Below, in pieces: positions 43,362 through 52,513 of a DNA stretch of 64,000 nucleotides (its first letter is position 1; every line of letters starts with the position of its first letter). The notes below the pieces were generated by a model. It worked only from the letters and a program-made list of their open reading frames with translations. It was not told the DNA's origin and made no database searches. The stretch spans positions 27,801 to 91,800 of the forward strand of contig SCPZ01000036.1 of NCBI GenBank assembly GCA_004299305.1, read 5' to 3'. Made by a program: the position numbers and the translations under genes. This DNA is from Methylobacter sp. GTDB taxonomy: Bacteria; Pseudomonadota; Gammaproteobacteria; Methylococcales; Methylomonadaceae.

Positions 43362-44507
43362 TTATACCTTTTCGGGTATTTTCTTAATGCGTTTTATTAT
43401 AGTGATAAACGTTTTTTCCAATTCCCGGATTTCTAAATCATCATCAATACTTATCTTATCGATTGTATTTTCAATAATTCCTTTCATTCGCGTGGAAAAA
43501 CATCCCATAAGAATCTCTGCTATATCAACAGATGCCGACTTTACTAATTTTGCTGCGTCATATACTTCAATTTCTTGTAAGGCCAACTGGATTGATCTTT
43601 TATCAACAAAGATTAAATCATCTAAACATGTAATATCATCAATATTTTTTACACTGGCTTTTTCGAAAAATTGTTTTCCTTTATCCCGTATCAAGTCAAA
43701 TAAAACAGGTTTATTAATAAAAAACAAATGGTCTGGAAAATCTGCAACGCTCATTTTACTGTAAAATTTCTTTTGATCTATGTCATATAAATCGAGAGCT
43801 TCTTTAATTTCCATTAACTCTAAATCCGATGCAATTAAATCCGATCGAATTTGAATGTTTTTTGCTGTTTCCAATAGGTTATTTGAGGTAATAAATAACC
43901 GGCTTTCACCCTCATTTTGAAAAGACGAGCCTGGTTTTTTAGGGTGTAATTTTCTTTCTTGTCGAATTAAACCGAAATCGACAAGCTGCTGTATGATGCT
44001 TTTGGCCTGATGAGGCAGTAAGCCCATCATTAATGCTATTTGTTTAACAAACAACTCCTCTAATATATAGTCATTAGTGGTCGCCTTAAAATTAAGGTCG
44101 AGTAAGGTGGCTACAGCATAGAAAGAATTTACCGAAGCGGTATTGTTGATTGAAATATCAGTTAATCGCTTTAAACGGCTCAGCAGTAAATTTATAATTT
44201 TTCCATTTAATGGGTGGGAATTTTTTAAAAGATTTTTAAAATCCTCATTGCCGACCCGGACAACTTCCACAAAAGTCATTGCCCTGCAAGAAGCTGAGCG
44301 CGGTTCGTTAGATAGCAATCCCATCTCGCCAAAAAAATCACCCGGTCCTAGTGTGTTAATAATAAATCGTTTTTCATTCCGTTTAATAGAAACTTCGACT
44401 TCGCCTTTCTGTAAAATATAAAAGTGCTCACTAGGTTGGCCTTCCTGAAAAATAATTTCTCCTTTTAGATACTGTTTTACCCGGTCTATTTTTGCCTTTT
44501 CTGTCAT
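43362..44507 (-). CDS. Cyclic nucleotide-binding protein with FliG C-terminal-like domain
   Basis: A protein of 381 residues. The CNB domain (about 8-118) has KGEIIFQEGQPSEHFYILQK and the phosphate cassette FGEMGLLSNEPRSASCRAM. A winged-helix-like part (about 145-185) includes VKQIALMMGLLPHQAKSIIQ. The last 95 residues match the FliG C-terminal torque domain: DDLIFVDKRSIQLALQEIE (296-314) lines up with the LVDVDDRSIQRLLQEVD pattern of E. coli FliG as I recall it, followed by the same helix spacing to a basic end. FliG normally sits in the flagellar rotor and contacts MotA. No FliG N-domain or other flagellar gene is here. It is the first gene of the minus arm, divergent from tpsA. Confidence 0.8.
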   Translation of the reverse strand: MTEKAKIDRVKQYLKGEIIFQEGQPSEHFYILQKGEVEVSIKRNEKRFIINTLGPGDFFGEMGLLSNEPRSASCRAMTFVEVVRVGNEDFKNLLKNSHPLNGKIINLLLSRLKRLTDISINNTASVNSFYAVATLLDLNFKATTNDYILEELFVKQIALMMGLLPHQAKSIIQQLVDFGLIRQERKLHPKKPGSSFQNEGESRLFITSNNLLETAKNIQIRSDLIASDLELMEIKEALDLYDIDQKKFYSKMSVADFPDHLFFINKPVLFDLIRDKGKQFFEKASVKNIDDITCLDDLIFVDKRSIQLALQEIEVYDAAKLVKSASVDIAEILMGCFSTRMKGIIENTIDKISIDDDLEIRELEKTFITIIKRIKKIPEKV

Positions 44508-44604
44508 TTCAAACTCACTTTACAGTCAAATATTCAGTTTGGGTTTCAAGTATAAGCTAAAATTCTATTGACTGACATCAAATGGAACCTTAGTGGTTAA
44601 GGTG

Positions 44605-44657
44605 ATTTCTTGTAAAAAACATATCCAGGTGACTGGTTTTTTGTCCATCTTCTTCAG
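44605..44657. repeat. 53-base repeat upstream of tpsA, second copy beyond gyrA
   Basis: The stretch starting GATTTCTTGTAAAAAACATA and ending near the tpsA start shares most positions with 63886-63939 (one indel, roughly three-quarters identity by eye). The core TGACTGGT...TTTGTCC is identical. Its placement just before the tpsA start may be chance or may mark an element end. Confidence 0.5.
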
Positions 44658-44668
44658 TATAAACATGG

Positions 44669-47600
44669 ATGAAAAAACAAATTATTGATAAAACCAGGGA
44701 AACTATCATGAGCAGCAGATCACAAATACTGTCTTGGCGATGCATTTTGGGCTATTTCTTAGTTGAAGTTTTAGCTTCACCTCATGCAGTTTGGGCTGAT
44801 GTTAGCGGCGGTATCATTACGGACGGCACTATGGGCGCGTCCTTGGGCATGAACGGCATCAACGTCACCGTGCCTCAGGATTTGGGAACCACAATCGGCA
44901 ACAACCTGTTTCATAGCTTTTCCGAGTTCAATATAGCGACAGGACAAACCGTCGAATTTACCGGCAGCGACGCGCTGCAAAATGTAATCAGCCGGGTAAC
45001 CGGCAGCGACGTAAGCGAAATTAATGGAACCTTAAGTTCCAGCATAGCTAACGCGGCTTTTTATTTCATCAATCCCAACGGCATTACCTTCGGTGCAGGC
45101 GCCCATGTCGACGTACCTGGCGCATTCCACGTCAGCACGGCGGATAAAATAGATTTTCCGAACAACGGCGGGGCATTTTATGCGGATTCTAATCAAACCA
45201 GTACGCTATCAACCGAGGCGCCGGCAGCTTTCGGATTCCTTGGCACTTCGTCAGCCAATAACGGCTTGATAGATGTCAACAATGCCCAGTTGGAAGTAAA
45301 AACGGGGCAAGCGCTGGATATAGTGACGGGTGGGATTAGTGTCGAAAATCAATCGCTGCTTGCCGCCCCTGCCGGAGAAATTCGTATGGTGGCTATACAA
45401 GGCGAGGGCGCGGCGAGTTTGGAACAAAATGCTAACGGTACGCTACCTTTGCCAACTGCGATTCCATCGGCAGAGAATGCCGGACGCATCGCCATTGATG
45501 CCAGCGCTACCGACACTATCGGCGATGGTGGCGGCCGTTTGGCGTTATGGGGAGGAAATACTTCATTCACTAACAGCACTGCTTATAACGATAATATTGG
45601 CGCTAGCGATGCGACATCGGCAAAAGGCGTCGATATTCGTTCATATACATTGAACGTAGACAACAGTTGGATCACATTCGATACCGAAAGCGTCGGTAAA
45701 GCCGGAAAGGTAAGTTTATTCGCCGCCGATACGATGACTATCGATAAAGGCGGGCATATTAAAAGTTCCGTTTACCATTGGGGCAATGCAGGCAATGTGG
45801 TCCTCAAGGCCGGAACGCTGAATATTTTTAATGGTGGGAATGTCGCAAGCTCCACTTATGTCCAAGGTAATGCCGGTCATGTTAGCGTTATTGCAGATAC
45901 CTTAACTATCGATAGCCAAGGTTATTTATCAGGTGCGACCGGCATTGTCTCAAGGGCGAACCCCGGCAGCACCGGCCAAGCTGGCGACATTAGCGTCGAA
46001 ACCAGAAAGCTGGATATTGTTAACGGCGGGCGTGTTTCGACTTCTACTTTCGCTCAAGGCGATGCCGGTAATGTTAAAGTCACTGCTGATAGTTTGAAAA
46101 TCGACAGTCAAGATTATACGGCAGGGGTGACCGGTATTTACTCGAAAGCGGAATTGTACAGCAGCGGTCATGCCGGTAATGTAAGCGTTCAAACCAACAA
46201 GCTGGACATTGTTAACATTGGCGATATTTCGAGTTCCACTGATGTTGACACTCAAGGCGATGCCGGTAATGTGAGCATAAAGACCGGATCGCTCGCCATC
46301 CTCAAGGGCGGGGCAATATCGAGTTACACAGCCGCCGAAGGTAGCGCCGGTAATGTTGAAGTCATAGCGGCGGACGCATTGACCATTAATGGACAAGACG
46401 ATTTGTCTACGGCTACCGGCATTTACTCGCGGGCTAACCAAACCAGCAGCGGTCAAGGCGGTAATGTGAATGTTCAAGCCGACGCATTGGCTATTGTTAA
46501 TGGCGGAAATATTTCAAGCTCCACTTTTGCTCAGGGCGACGCCGGTAATGTTACGGTCACGGCGAATAATTTAAAGATTGACGGACAAGGTAATTCGAGC
46601 CATGCGACCGGTATTAACTCGCAGGCAAATCAAGGGGACGGCAATGCAGGTGCTGTCGATATCCGAACCAAAACGCTTGATATTGTCAATGGCGGGGTCG
46701 TTTCAAGTTCCACTTTCGCCCAAGGCGATGCCGGTAAAATTAACGTTATAACGGATAATTTAACAATCGATAGCCAAGGTAACTCTGTATCGGTGACCGG
46801 AATTGTCTCTCGGGCCAACCGCGGCAGCAGCGGTCAGGCGGGTAACGTCAATGTTCGGGCTTTAAGCTTCGATATTGTTAATGGCGGGGTCGTTTCAAGT
46901 TCCACCTTTGCCCAAGGCGATGCCGGTAAAATTAACGTCATAGCGGATAATTTAACAATCGATAGCCAGGGCAATTCTTCATCGGTGACCGGAATTGTCT
47001 CGCGGGCCAACCACGGCAGTAGCGGTCAGGCGGGTAACGTCAATGTTCGGGCTTTAAGCTTCGATATTGTTAATGGCGGGAATGTGTCGAGTTCCACATT
47101 TGCTCAAGGCGGTGCGGGTAGCATTTCTATCATCGCAGATGCTTTAGCTATTAACGGTCTGGGTAATTTATCAGTGCTAACCGGTATTTTCTCTGAGGCA
47201 AAATCCGGCAGCAGCGGGCAAGTCGGCAATATTATTGTTCAAGCCTTCAATTCCATTAAGCTATCCGATGGCGGCGAAATCAGTATCGAAAATGACGGCG
47301 ATGCTATTGATCCTGCAAGCGTTGCGCCCAGCAGCATCACACTTAGTGCGCCGGACATCATTCTGAAAGACAGCAGTATCACTACAAATTCCACCGGTAA
47401 TGTAGATGCCGGAAATGTTACCGTCAATTTTTCCCATTGGCTGACTTTAGATCCATCCTTTATCCGAACGACAGCGAATACCGGGAATGGCGGAACCATC
47501 GATATTGATGGCGGAGAGCTCATTTTTCTGCAAAATTCCGGATTCATTACTACAGTGAAAGGTGCGGACAGTGAAAGTAACGGAGGTGATATTTTCGTAA

Positions 47601-47980
47601 CGGCTGACACTTTGCTTGAGGATACCGGTATTATTCAAGCCAACGCAGTCGACGGCTCCGGCGGCAACATTACGCTAAGCGTGAAGGCGCTGATTCCCAG
47701 CAGTAACACGCTAATTCTGGGCGGTCCACCGGTAAATTGGCAAGCCTATATCCCCGGATTTAACCTGATTCAGGCGGCATCTGAGGCAGGCATCAACGGC
47801 ACCGTAAGTGTGACTGCGCCACAATTGAACTTAAGCGGCATTATTGCTAATTTGGGGGCCCCCCAATTTGACAGCAACATTATCAGCCAGGATTTTTGCG
47901 GTCTGGATGTAGGCAGTTCCCTCACTCGTAAAGGGGCGGGCGGCTTAAAACCGAAAAGCGGCGATCAGGTGCTGTTCTGA
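44669..47980 (+). CDS. TpsA filamentous haemagglutinin-type exoprotein
   Basis: A protein of 1103 residues. An extended signal peptide with a basic start (residues 1-43; an alternative ATG at 44708 would shorten it) ends VWADVSGGI. The TPS domain follows, with IATGQTVEFTGSDALQNVIS and the NPNGI motif at 135-139 that marks TpsA proteins. From about residue 385 to 860 come some seven tandem 64-residue repeats of the DIVNGGVVSSSTFAQGDAGK type, which predict a right-handed beta-helix fibre. The C-terminus has DFCGLDVGSSLTRKGAGG, often seen in TpsA of CHAT-linked loci. Its transporter is probably the TpsB at 38460. It would form a surface adhesin. It is divergent from the CNB-FliG gene. Confidence 0.9.
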   Translation: MKKQIIDKTRETIMSSRSQILSWRCILGYFLVEVLASPHAVWADVSGGIITDGTMGASLGMNGINVTVPQDLGTTIGNNLFHSFSEFNIATGQTVEFTGSDALQNVISRVTGSDVSEINGTLSSSIANAAFYFINPNGITFGAGAHVDVPGAFHVSTADKIDFPNNGGAFYADSNQTSTLSTEAPAAFGFLGTSSANNGLIDVNNAQLEVKTGQALDIVTGGISVENQSLLAAPAGEIRMVAIQGEGAASLEQNANGTLPLPTAIPSAENAGRIAIDASATDTIGDGGGRLALWGGNTSFTNSTAYNDNIGASDATSAKGVDIRSYTLNVDNSWITFDTESVGKAGKVSLFAADTMTIDKGGHIKSSVYHWGNAGNVVLKAGTLNIFNGGNVASSTYVQGNAGHVSVIADTLTIDSQGYLSGATGIVSRANPGSTGQAGDISVETRKLDIVNGGRVSTSTFAQGDAGNVKVTADSLKIDSQDYTAGVTGIYSKAELYSSGHAGNVSVQTNKLDIVNIGDISSSTDVDTQGDAGNVSIKTGSLAILKGGAISSYTAAEGSAGNVEVIAADALTINGQDDLSTATGIYSRANQTSSGQGGNVNVQADALAIVNGGNISSSTFAQGDAGNVTVTANNLKIDGQGNSSHATGINSQANQGDGNAGAVDIRTKTLDIVNGGVVSSSTFAQGDAGKINVITDNLTIDSQGNSVSVTGIVSRANRGSSGQAGNVNVRALSFDIVNGGVVSSSTFAQGDAGKINVIADNLTIDSQGNSSSVTGIVSRANHGSSGQAGNVNVRALSFDIVNGGNVSSSTFAQGGAGSISIIADALAINGLGNLSVLTGIFSEAKSGSSGQVGNIIVQAFNSIKLSDGGEISIENDGDAIDPASVAPSSITLSAPDIILKDSSITTNSTGNVDAGNVTVNFSHWLTLDPSFIRTTANTGNGGTIDIDGGELIFLQNSGFITTVKGADSESNGGDIFVTADTLLEDTGIIQANAVDGSGGNITLSVKALIPSSNTLILGGPPVNWQAYIPGFNLIQAASEAGINGTVSVTAPQLNLSGIIANLGAPQFDSNIISQDFCGLDVGSSLTRKGAGGLKPKSGDQVLF
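45830..47250 (+). repeat. Tandem 192-base repeats within tpsA
   Basis: Units begin with a GATATTGTTAATGGCGGG-like string. Three late ones start at 46679, 46871 and 47063, exactly 192 bases (64 codons) apart and nearly identical at DNA level; earlier units are more diverged. This points to recent duplication or conversion within the gene. Confidence 0.8.
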
Positions 47981-48067
47981 GTTTGCGTATTGCGCAAAAA
48001 CTCAAGGGACGACTCAATATGCCGACATAACCCGTTACAATAAACATTTTTCATTTGAGAGTAAGCG

Positions 48068-51000
48068 ATGGCAACTTTTCAATACTACAACGGACATTCA
48101 TATTTATTAAGCACCGCCGGTACATGGCAGGAAGCACAAGCTAATGCGCAGAGTTTAGGTGGGAATTTAGTCACTATTAATGACCAGGAGGAGCAAAATT
48201 GGCTGGTTGTCACTTTTGGAAGCAATCCAATGTTATGGACTGGCTACACTGACCAAGAAACGGAAGGTGTTTTTAAGTGGGTTAACGGAGAGACCTCTAC
48301 TTACAGTAATTGGGACACCAATCAGCCCGACAACCATAACGGTAATGAAGATTACGTAGCGTTATTTACTAATGGAAAATGGAATGATCTGCCCAGTTCA
48401 CCGCTCGGTCCTGCTCCGCTAGGCATTATTGAAATTGCCAGCATCAATAGCGCGCCGACCGCCACTGCTCTCGATAGCGCAGAAACCTATACCGAAGATA
48501 CGACCTTAAATTTAACTGACATTGTCGCCAGCGATACTGACAGCGCCACTATTACTGCGACCTTGACCTTATCCAACACGGCGGCAGGCAGTTTAAGCAC
48601 CGGCACCTCAAACGCAGTGACTTCAACTTACAATGCAAGCACCGGTATCTGGACTGCCGCCGGTGCGATTGCAGATGTTAATACCTTGTTAGTCGGCTTA
48701 AGCTTTATCCCTGCGGCTAATTTCAACAGTAGTTTTACCATTACCACCAACATTAGCGATGGCTCGTCGAGCGTATCGGGCAGTAAAAGTTTTACCGGAA
48801 CAGCCGTCAATGACGCCCCGACCGCTACGGCTCTCAATACTGCCGAAACCTATACCGAAGATACGGCCTTAAATTTAACTGACATTATCGCCAGCGATAC
48901 GGATAGCGCTGCTATCACAGCGATATTGACCTTATCCAACACGGCGGCAGGCAGCTTGAACACCGGCGCCTCAAACGCAGTGACTTCAACATATAATGCA
49001 GGTACAGGTATATGGACTGCCAGTGGTGCGACGGCGGATGTTAATACCTTATTGGCAGGTTTAAGCTTTAGCCCTGCGGCTAATTTCAATGGCAATTTCA
49101 CCATTAACACCAGTATTTCGGATGGTGCGGCAACGCCGGTAACAGGCAGTAAAAGTTTTACCGGGACAGCTGTTAACGATATTCCCACTGCCACCGCTCT
49201 CAATACCGCCGAAACCTATACCGAAGACACAAGCTTAAATTTAACTGACATTGTCGCTAGCGATGTGGACGGCGGCGCCATCACGGCGACCTTGACCTTA
49301 TCCAACCCAACGGCAGGCAGCTTAAATACCGGCACCTCAAACGCAGTGACTTCAACATATTACGCGGGCACAGGGGTATGGACAGCCAGCGGCGCGAGCG
49401 CAGACGTTAATGCGTTATTGGCGGGCTTAAGCTTTATTCCTGCGGCTAATTTTAATAGTAACTTTACCATTGCAGCCAGCATCAGCGACGGCTCATTAAA
49501 CGTATCGGGCAGCAAAAATTTTACCGGAACAGCGGTTAATGATCTCCCGACAGGTGCTGTCACTATTACCGGTACCGCAACGCAAGGGCAAACACTGACT
49601 GTCGGCAATACCCTTGCCGATATTGATGGTTTAGGGGGAATCAGCTATCAATGGCAAGCAGGTGGGCTGGCTATTGCGGGCGCAACGGCCGATACTTATA
49701 CCCTGACCCAGGCTGAAGTCGCTAAAACCATTTCAGTCGTCGCGAGCTATATCGATAACCAAGGTACAACAGAAACCAAATCCAGCCCTGCAACAACGGC
49801 GGTGCTTAATGTAAATGACCAGCCTACCGGCAGTGTTATTATTGCCGGTACGGCAAAGCAGGGTGAAGCATTAACCGCTTCCAACACCTTGGTCGACGCC
49901 GATGGATTATGGGTTGTTTCCTATCAATGGCAGGCGAACGGAATTTATGTCGGTACCGGCGATAGTTATACCTTAACCAGCAACGAGATTGGCAAGACCA
50001 TTACCGCTACAGCTAACTACATAGACGGTTTCGGTAAGGCTGAAAGTGTTAGCAGTCTTAGCTCCGCCGTGGTCATCCCTCCAACCACTCCAGGTTTCAC
50101 TATTATTCCTGCAACTGCGCAAACTACCGGTGAAGACAATACAACCGCCACTTACCAAATTCAGCTTAACACCGCGCCGACTGTCAATCAAAATGTAGTC
50201 GTCACGTTCGCCAGTACGAATACCAACGAAGGCGTTATTGACAATGCCGTGCTTACCTTTACCTCGGCTAATTATTCGACGCCGCAAACTTTAACAGTGC
50301 GGGGAGTGGATGATTATTTGGATGACGGTAACATATCCTATCAAGTGACCGCAAAAGTCAGCTCCATTGATATTTTTTACAAAAATTTAACGATTACCCC
50401 GTTAAATTTAACCAATATCGATGATGGTTTAGATTCACCGCTGGATTTGTATGGAGATCAAGGCGGCTTTAAAGCTGATGTTCTTAATGGCGGTAACGCT
50501 GCTGATATTTTGCACGGCTTGAATATGGCGGATAATTTATCGGGGGGCAGGGGCAACGATACGCTTTATGGCGGCTACGGTAGCGATAACCTATTTGGTA
50601 ATGACGGCGATGATAAGCTGTTTGGCCAGGAAGAAAACGATTATTTGGATGGCGGTACGGGTAACGATACCTTAGATGGAGGCGAGGGCCTAGACACCAT
50701 GATGGGTGGTGCAGGTAATGATACATACTATCTAGGCTATGATGCAATTGATGTAATCACCGATAACGGCTTAGCGACAGACAAAGATACTGTCATCATG
50801 CCGTACCAGCTGACCAGCTACACCTTGCCGGAGAATATTGAAATAGGCGCCATTGCCCCAGGTACGCAAGCCAGCAGCCTCACAGGGAACAACAGCAACA
50901 ATACCTTGACAGGCAATAACGGCAATAACACCTTAAGCGGTGAAATAGGCAGCGATTCATTATTTGGCGGCTCGGGGAACGATGAGTTATTAGGCGGCTT

Positions 51001-51955
51001 GGATAACGACACGCTTGTGGGCGGTAACGGCAGCGACTACTTGGAAGGCGGCGATGGCAATGACTCTGTGAATGCAGGTGTCGGTAACGATATTATCGTC
51101 GGCGGTAACGGTATTGGCGACGACATCTATATTGGCGGGGCCGGCATTGATACCGTTAAATACAGCAGCGCCACAACAGGCATTACAGTCAGTCTCGCAC
51201 TAGGCACTGCCAGCGGCAAAGAAATCGATAATGACCAGCTTAACAGCATAGAAAACGTCATTGGCGGTCAGGCAGGCGACAAGTTGAGCGGCGATACCGG
51301 AAATAATGTGCTGGAAGGCTTTACCGGCAATGACACCCTCACAGGGGGAGCTGGTAACGATACCCTGATAGGCGGTTTGGGTAACGATACCTACATTGTG
51401 GAAAACAGCGGCGATGTTGTGACCGAAACATCAACACTGTCGACTGAAATTGATAAAGTCAATAGCTCAACCAGTTACATATTGAAATCTAATCTGGAAA
51501 ATCTTGCCTTGACCGGAACTGCGGCGATTAGTGGCACAGGCAATTCGCTGAATAATATCTTAACGGGAAATACGGGCGCCAACATTCTGAGTGGTGGAAT
51601 AGGTGTTGACACCCTTACCGGGGGATTCGGCGCCGACCAATTCACGTTTAATACTGAAGCCGAAACCGGCATCGCAGCAGGTACGCGCGACATCCTTGTT
51701 GATTTTAGCCATAGTCAAAGTGATAAGATCAATCTATCGGCTATTGATGCGAATACGGCGTTTACAGGTAATAATGCTTTTTCAGCGCCCACGGTAGGCG
51801 GCACTTTTTCAGGCGTATTTGCCAATCCGGGCGAGCTCTATTTCGACAAAACTACGCACATCCTTTACGGTAATAACGATGCGGACAAAGCTGCGGACTT
51901 CTCCATTCTAGTGACAGGAGTGACTAGCTTAGCGGCTGCGGATTTTGTGTTGTAA
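48068..51955 (+). CDS. Large RTX adhesin with N-terminal C-type lectin domain
   Basis: A protein of 1295 residues with no N-terminal signal. Residues 1-135 form a C-type lectin fold (YLLSTAGTWQEAQANAQSLG, WTGYTDQETEGVFKWVNGE, NWDTNQPDNHNGNEDYVAL). Three 121-122-residue cadherin-like repeats (about 135-495) are followed by two repeats with SYQWQA (about 498-670), a Calx-beta-like stretch, and many RTX calcium-binding nonapeptides (GGTGNDTLDGG type, about 800-1190). The last 100 residues (DQFTFNTEAE, ILVDFSHSQSDKINLSAID) are typical of type I secretion signals. No ABC exporter is in the window. A GAGAG site precedes the ATG. It follows tpsA by 87 bases in the same direction. Confidence 0.88.
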   Translation: MATFQYYNGHSYLLSTAGTWQEAQANAQSLGGNLVTINDQEEQNWLVVTFGSNPMLWTGYTDQETEGVFKWVNGETSTYSNWDTNQPDNHNGNEDYVALFTNGKWNDLPSSPLGPAPLGIIEIASINSAPTATALDSAETYTEDTTLNLTDIVASDTDSATITATLTLSNTAAGSLSTGTSNAVTSTYNASTGIWTAAGAIADVNTLLVGLSFIPAANFNSSFTITTNISDGSSSVSGSKSFTGTAVNDAPTATALNTAETYTEDTALNLTDIIASDTDSAAITAILTLSNTAAGSLNTGASNAVTSTYNAGTGIWTASGATADVNTLLAGLSFSPAANFNGNFTINTSISDGAATPVTGSKSFTGTAVNDIPTATALNTAETYTEDTSLNLTDIVASDVDGGAITATLTLSNPTAGSLNTGTSNAVTSTYYAGTGVWTASGASADVNALLAGLSFIPAANFNSNFTIAASISDGSLNVSGSKNFTGTAVNDLPTGAVTITGTATQGQTLTVGNTLADIDGLGGISYQWQAGGLAIAGATADTYTLTQAEVAKTISVVASYIDNQGTTETKSSPATTAVLNVNDQPTGSVIIAGTAKQGEALTASNTLVDADGLWVVSYQWQANGIYVGTGDSYTLTSNEIGKTITATANYIDGFGKAESVSSLSSAVVIPPTTPGFTIIPATAQTTGEDNTTATYQIQLNTAPTVNQNVVVTFASTNTNEGVIDNAVLTFTSANYSTPQTLTVRGVDDYLDDGNISYQVTAKVSSIDIFYKNLTITPLNLTNIDDGLDSPLDLYGDQGGFKADVLNGGNAADILHGLNMADNLSGGRGNDTLYGGYGSDNLFGNDGDDKLFGQEENDYLDGGTGNDTLDGGEGLDTMMGGAGNDTYYLGYDAIDVITDNGLATDKDTVIMPYQLTSYTLPENIEIGAIAPGTQASSLTGNNSNNTLTGNNGNNTLSGEIGSDSLFGGSGNDELLGGLDNDTLVGGNGSDYLEGGDGNDSVNAGVGNDIIVGGNGIGDDIYIGGAGIDTVKYSSATTGITVSLALGTASGKEIDNDQLNSIENVIGGQAGDKLSGDTGNNVLEGFTGNDTLTGGAGNDTLIGGLGNDTYIVENSGDVVTETSTLSTEIDKVNSSTSYILKSNLENLALTGTAAISGTGNSLNNILTGNTGANILSGGIGVDTLTGGFGADQFTFNTEAETGIAAGTRDILVDFSHSQSDKINLSAIDANTAFTGNNAFSAPTVGGTFSGVFANPGELYFDKTTHILYGNNDADKAADFSILVTGVTSLAAADFVL
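48470..49555 (+). repeat. Three 363-366-base tandem repeats within the RTX adhesin gene
   Basis: Units start at 48470, 48833 and 49199, each opening with a CTC(A/G)AT string and then ACCTATACCGAAGA. Strong DNA similarity across the units indicates duplication of one 121-residue cadherin-like domain. Confidence 0.8.
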
Positions 51956-51966
51956 GTTACAGGATG

Positions 51967-51994
51967 CGCTCAAATCTTTCGTAAGGTTTGAGCG
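51967..51994 (+). terminator. Hairpin after the RTX adhesin gene
   Basis: CGCTCAAATC pairs with GGTTTGAGCG (one wobble, 8-base loop) starting 11 bases after the stop. There is no T-run, so it may only be a stabilising hairpin. Confidence 0.4.
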
Positions 51995-52101
51995 ATTCGA
52001 CTCAGCTGAAGGAAACATTGATTTCAGGAAACAGTCTAAATTCCTTGTATTGTTGTAGGCAAAAAAAACCTCCCAATGCCACAGAGGCAGAGGGAGGAAA
52101 G

Positions 52102-52269
52102 ATGTACAGACACTGGATAGTTCTGAACTTTCACACTACGAGGAGGTACATGAAACTTTTGGAGATCTGTTATTACTCCTGTCTTACAAGGCCTACCAAG
52201 CCTTACAAACGTATACGATTTGTCAATCAGATGGGTGTAGGTTTTGATCTCATGCAATTGCTTAAATAG
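52102..52269 (+). CDS. Possible small protein behind an occluded ribosome site, unrecognised
   Basis: A 55-residue frame from the ATG at 52102. Its strong site GGGAGG (52092-52097) is 4 bases upstream and is paired in a hairpin with CCTCCC (52069-52074), reinforced by TGCC/GGCA. A second in-frame ATG at 52150 also has AGGAGG 3 bases before it. The product is basic, with Cys and Tyr (ICYYSCLTRPTKPYKRIRF), and I know no family. The rest of 51956-52513 shows no other gene. The call rests on the two purine-rich sites alone. Confidence 0.3.
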   Translation: MYRHWIVLNFHTTRRYMKLLEICYYSCLTRPTKPYKRIRFVNQMGVGFDLMQLLK

Positions 52270-52513
52270 CGGTTGAAATAAATTGCTGTATTCCAATGAT
52301 AGAAATCAGTTGGGTGGATGTCCCTCTACTGTTCAAGTGCTGATAATTATACGTATGTAACTATATGCTTACAATATGGCTTAAAAGCAATAGATTGTTT
52401 CTTTTTGGTTGATAGTTATTAAAAGGTGTTGTAGAACTTAAAAAAACGTTTAGCCATTACAGATGTATTATTCAAACTCCATACTGTAAACGCCCGAAAC
52501 AAAGGAGTTGAGC

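Noticed and set aside
45950..46477. A 175-codon open frame on the minus strand inside tpsA
   Set aside because: It mirrors the 64-residue repeats of TpsA; its periodic composition is a by-product of the coding strand.
51988..52269. Full 93-codon frame after the RTX gene
   Set aside because: The first 38 codons precede the strong ribosome site and show no start signal; only the shorter frame at 52102 is kept as a weak candidate.
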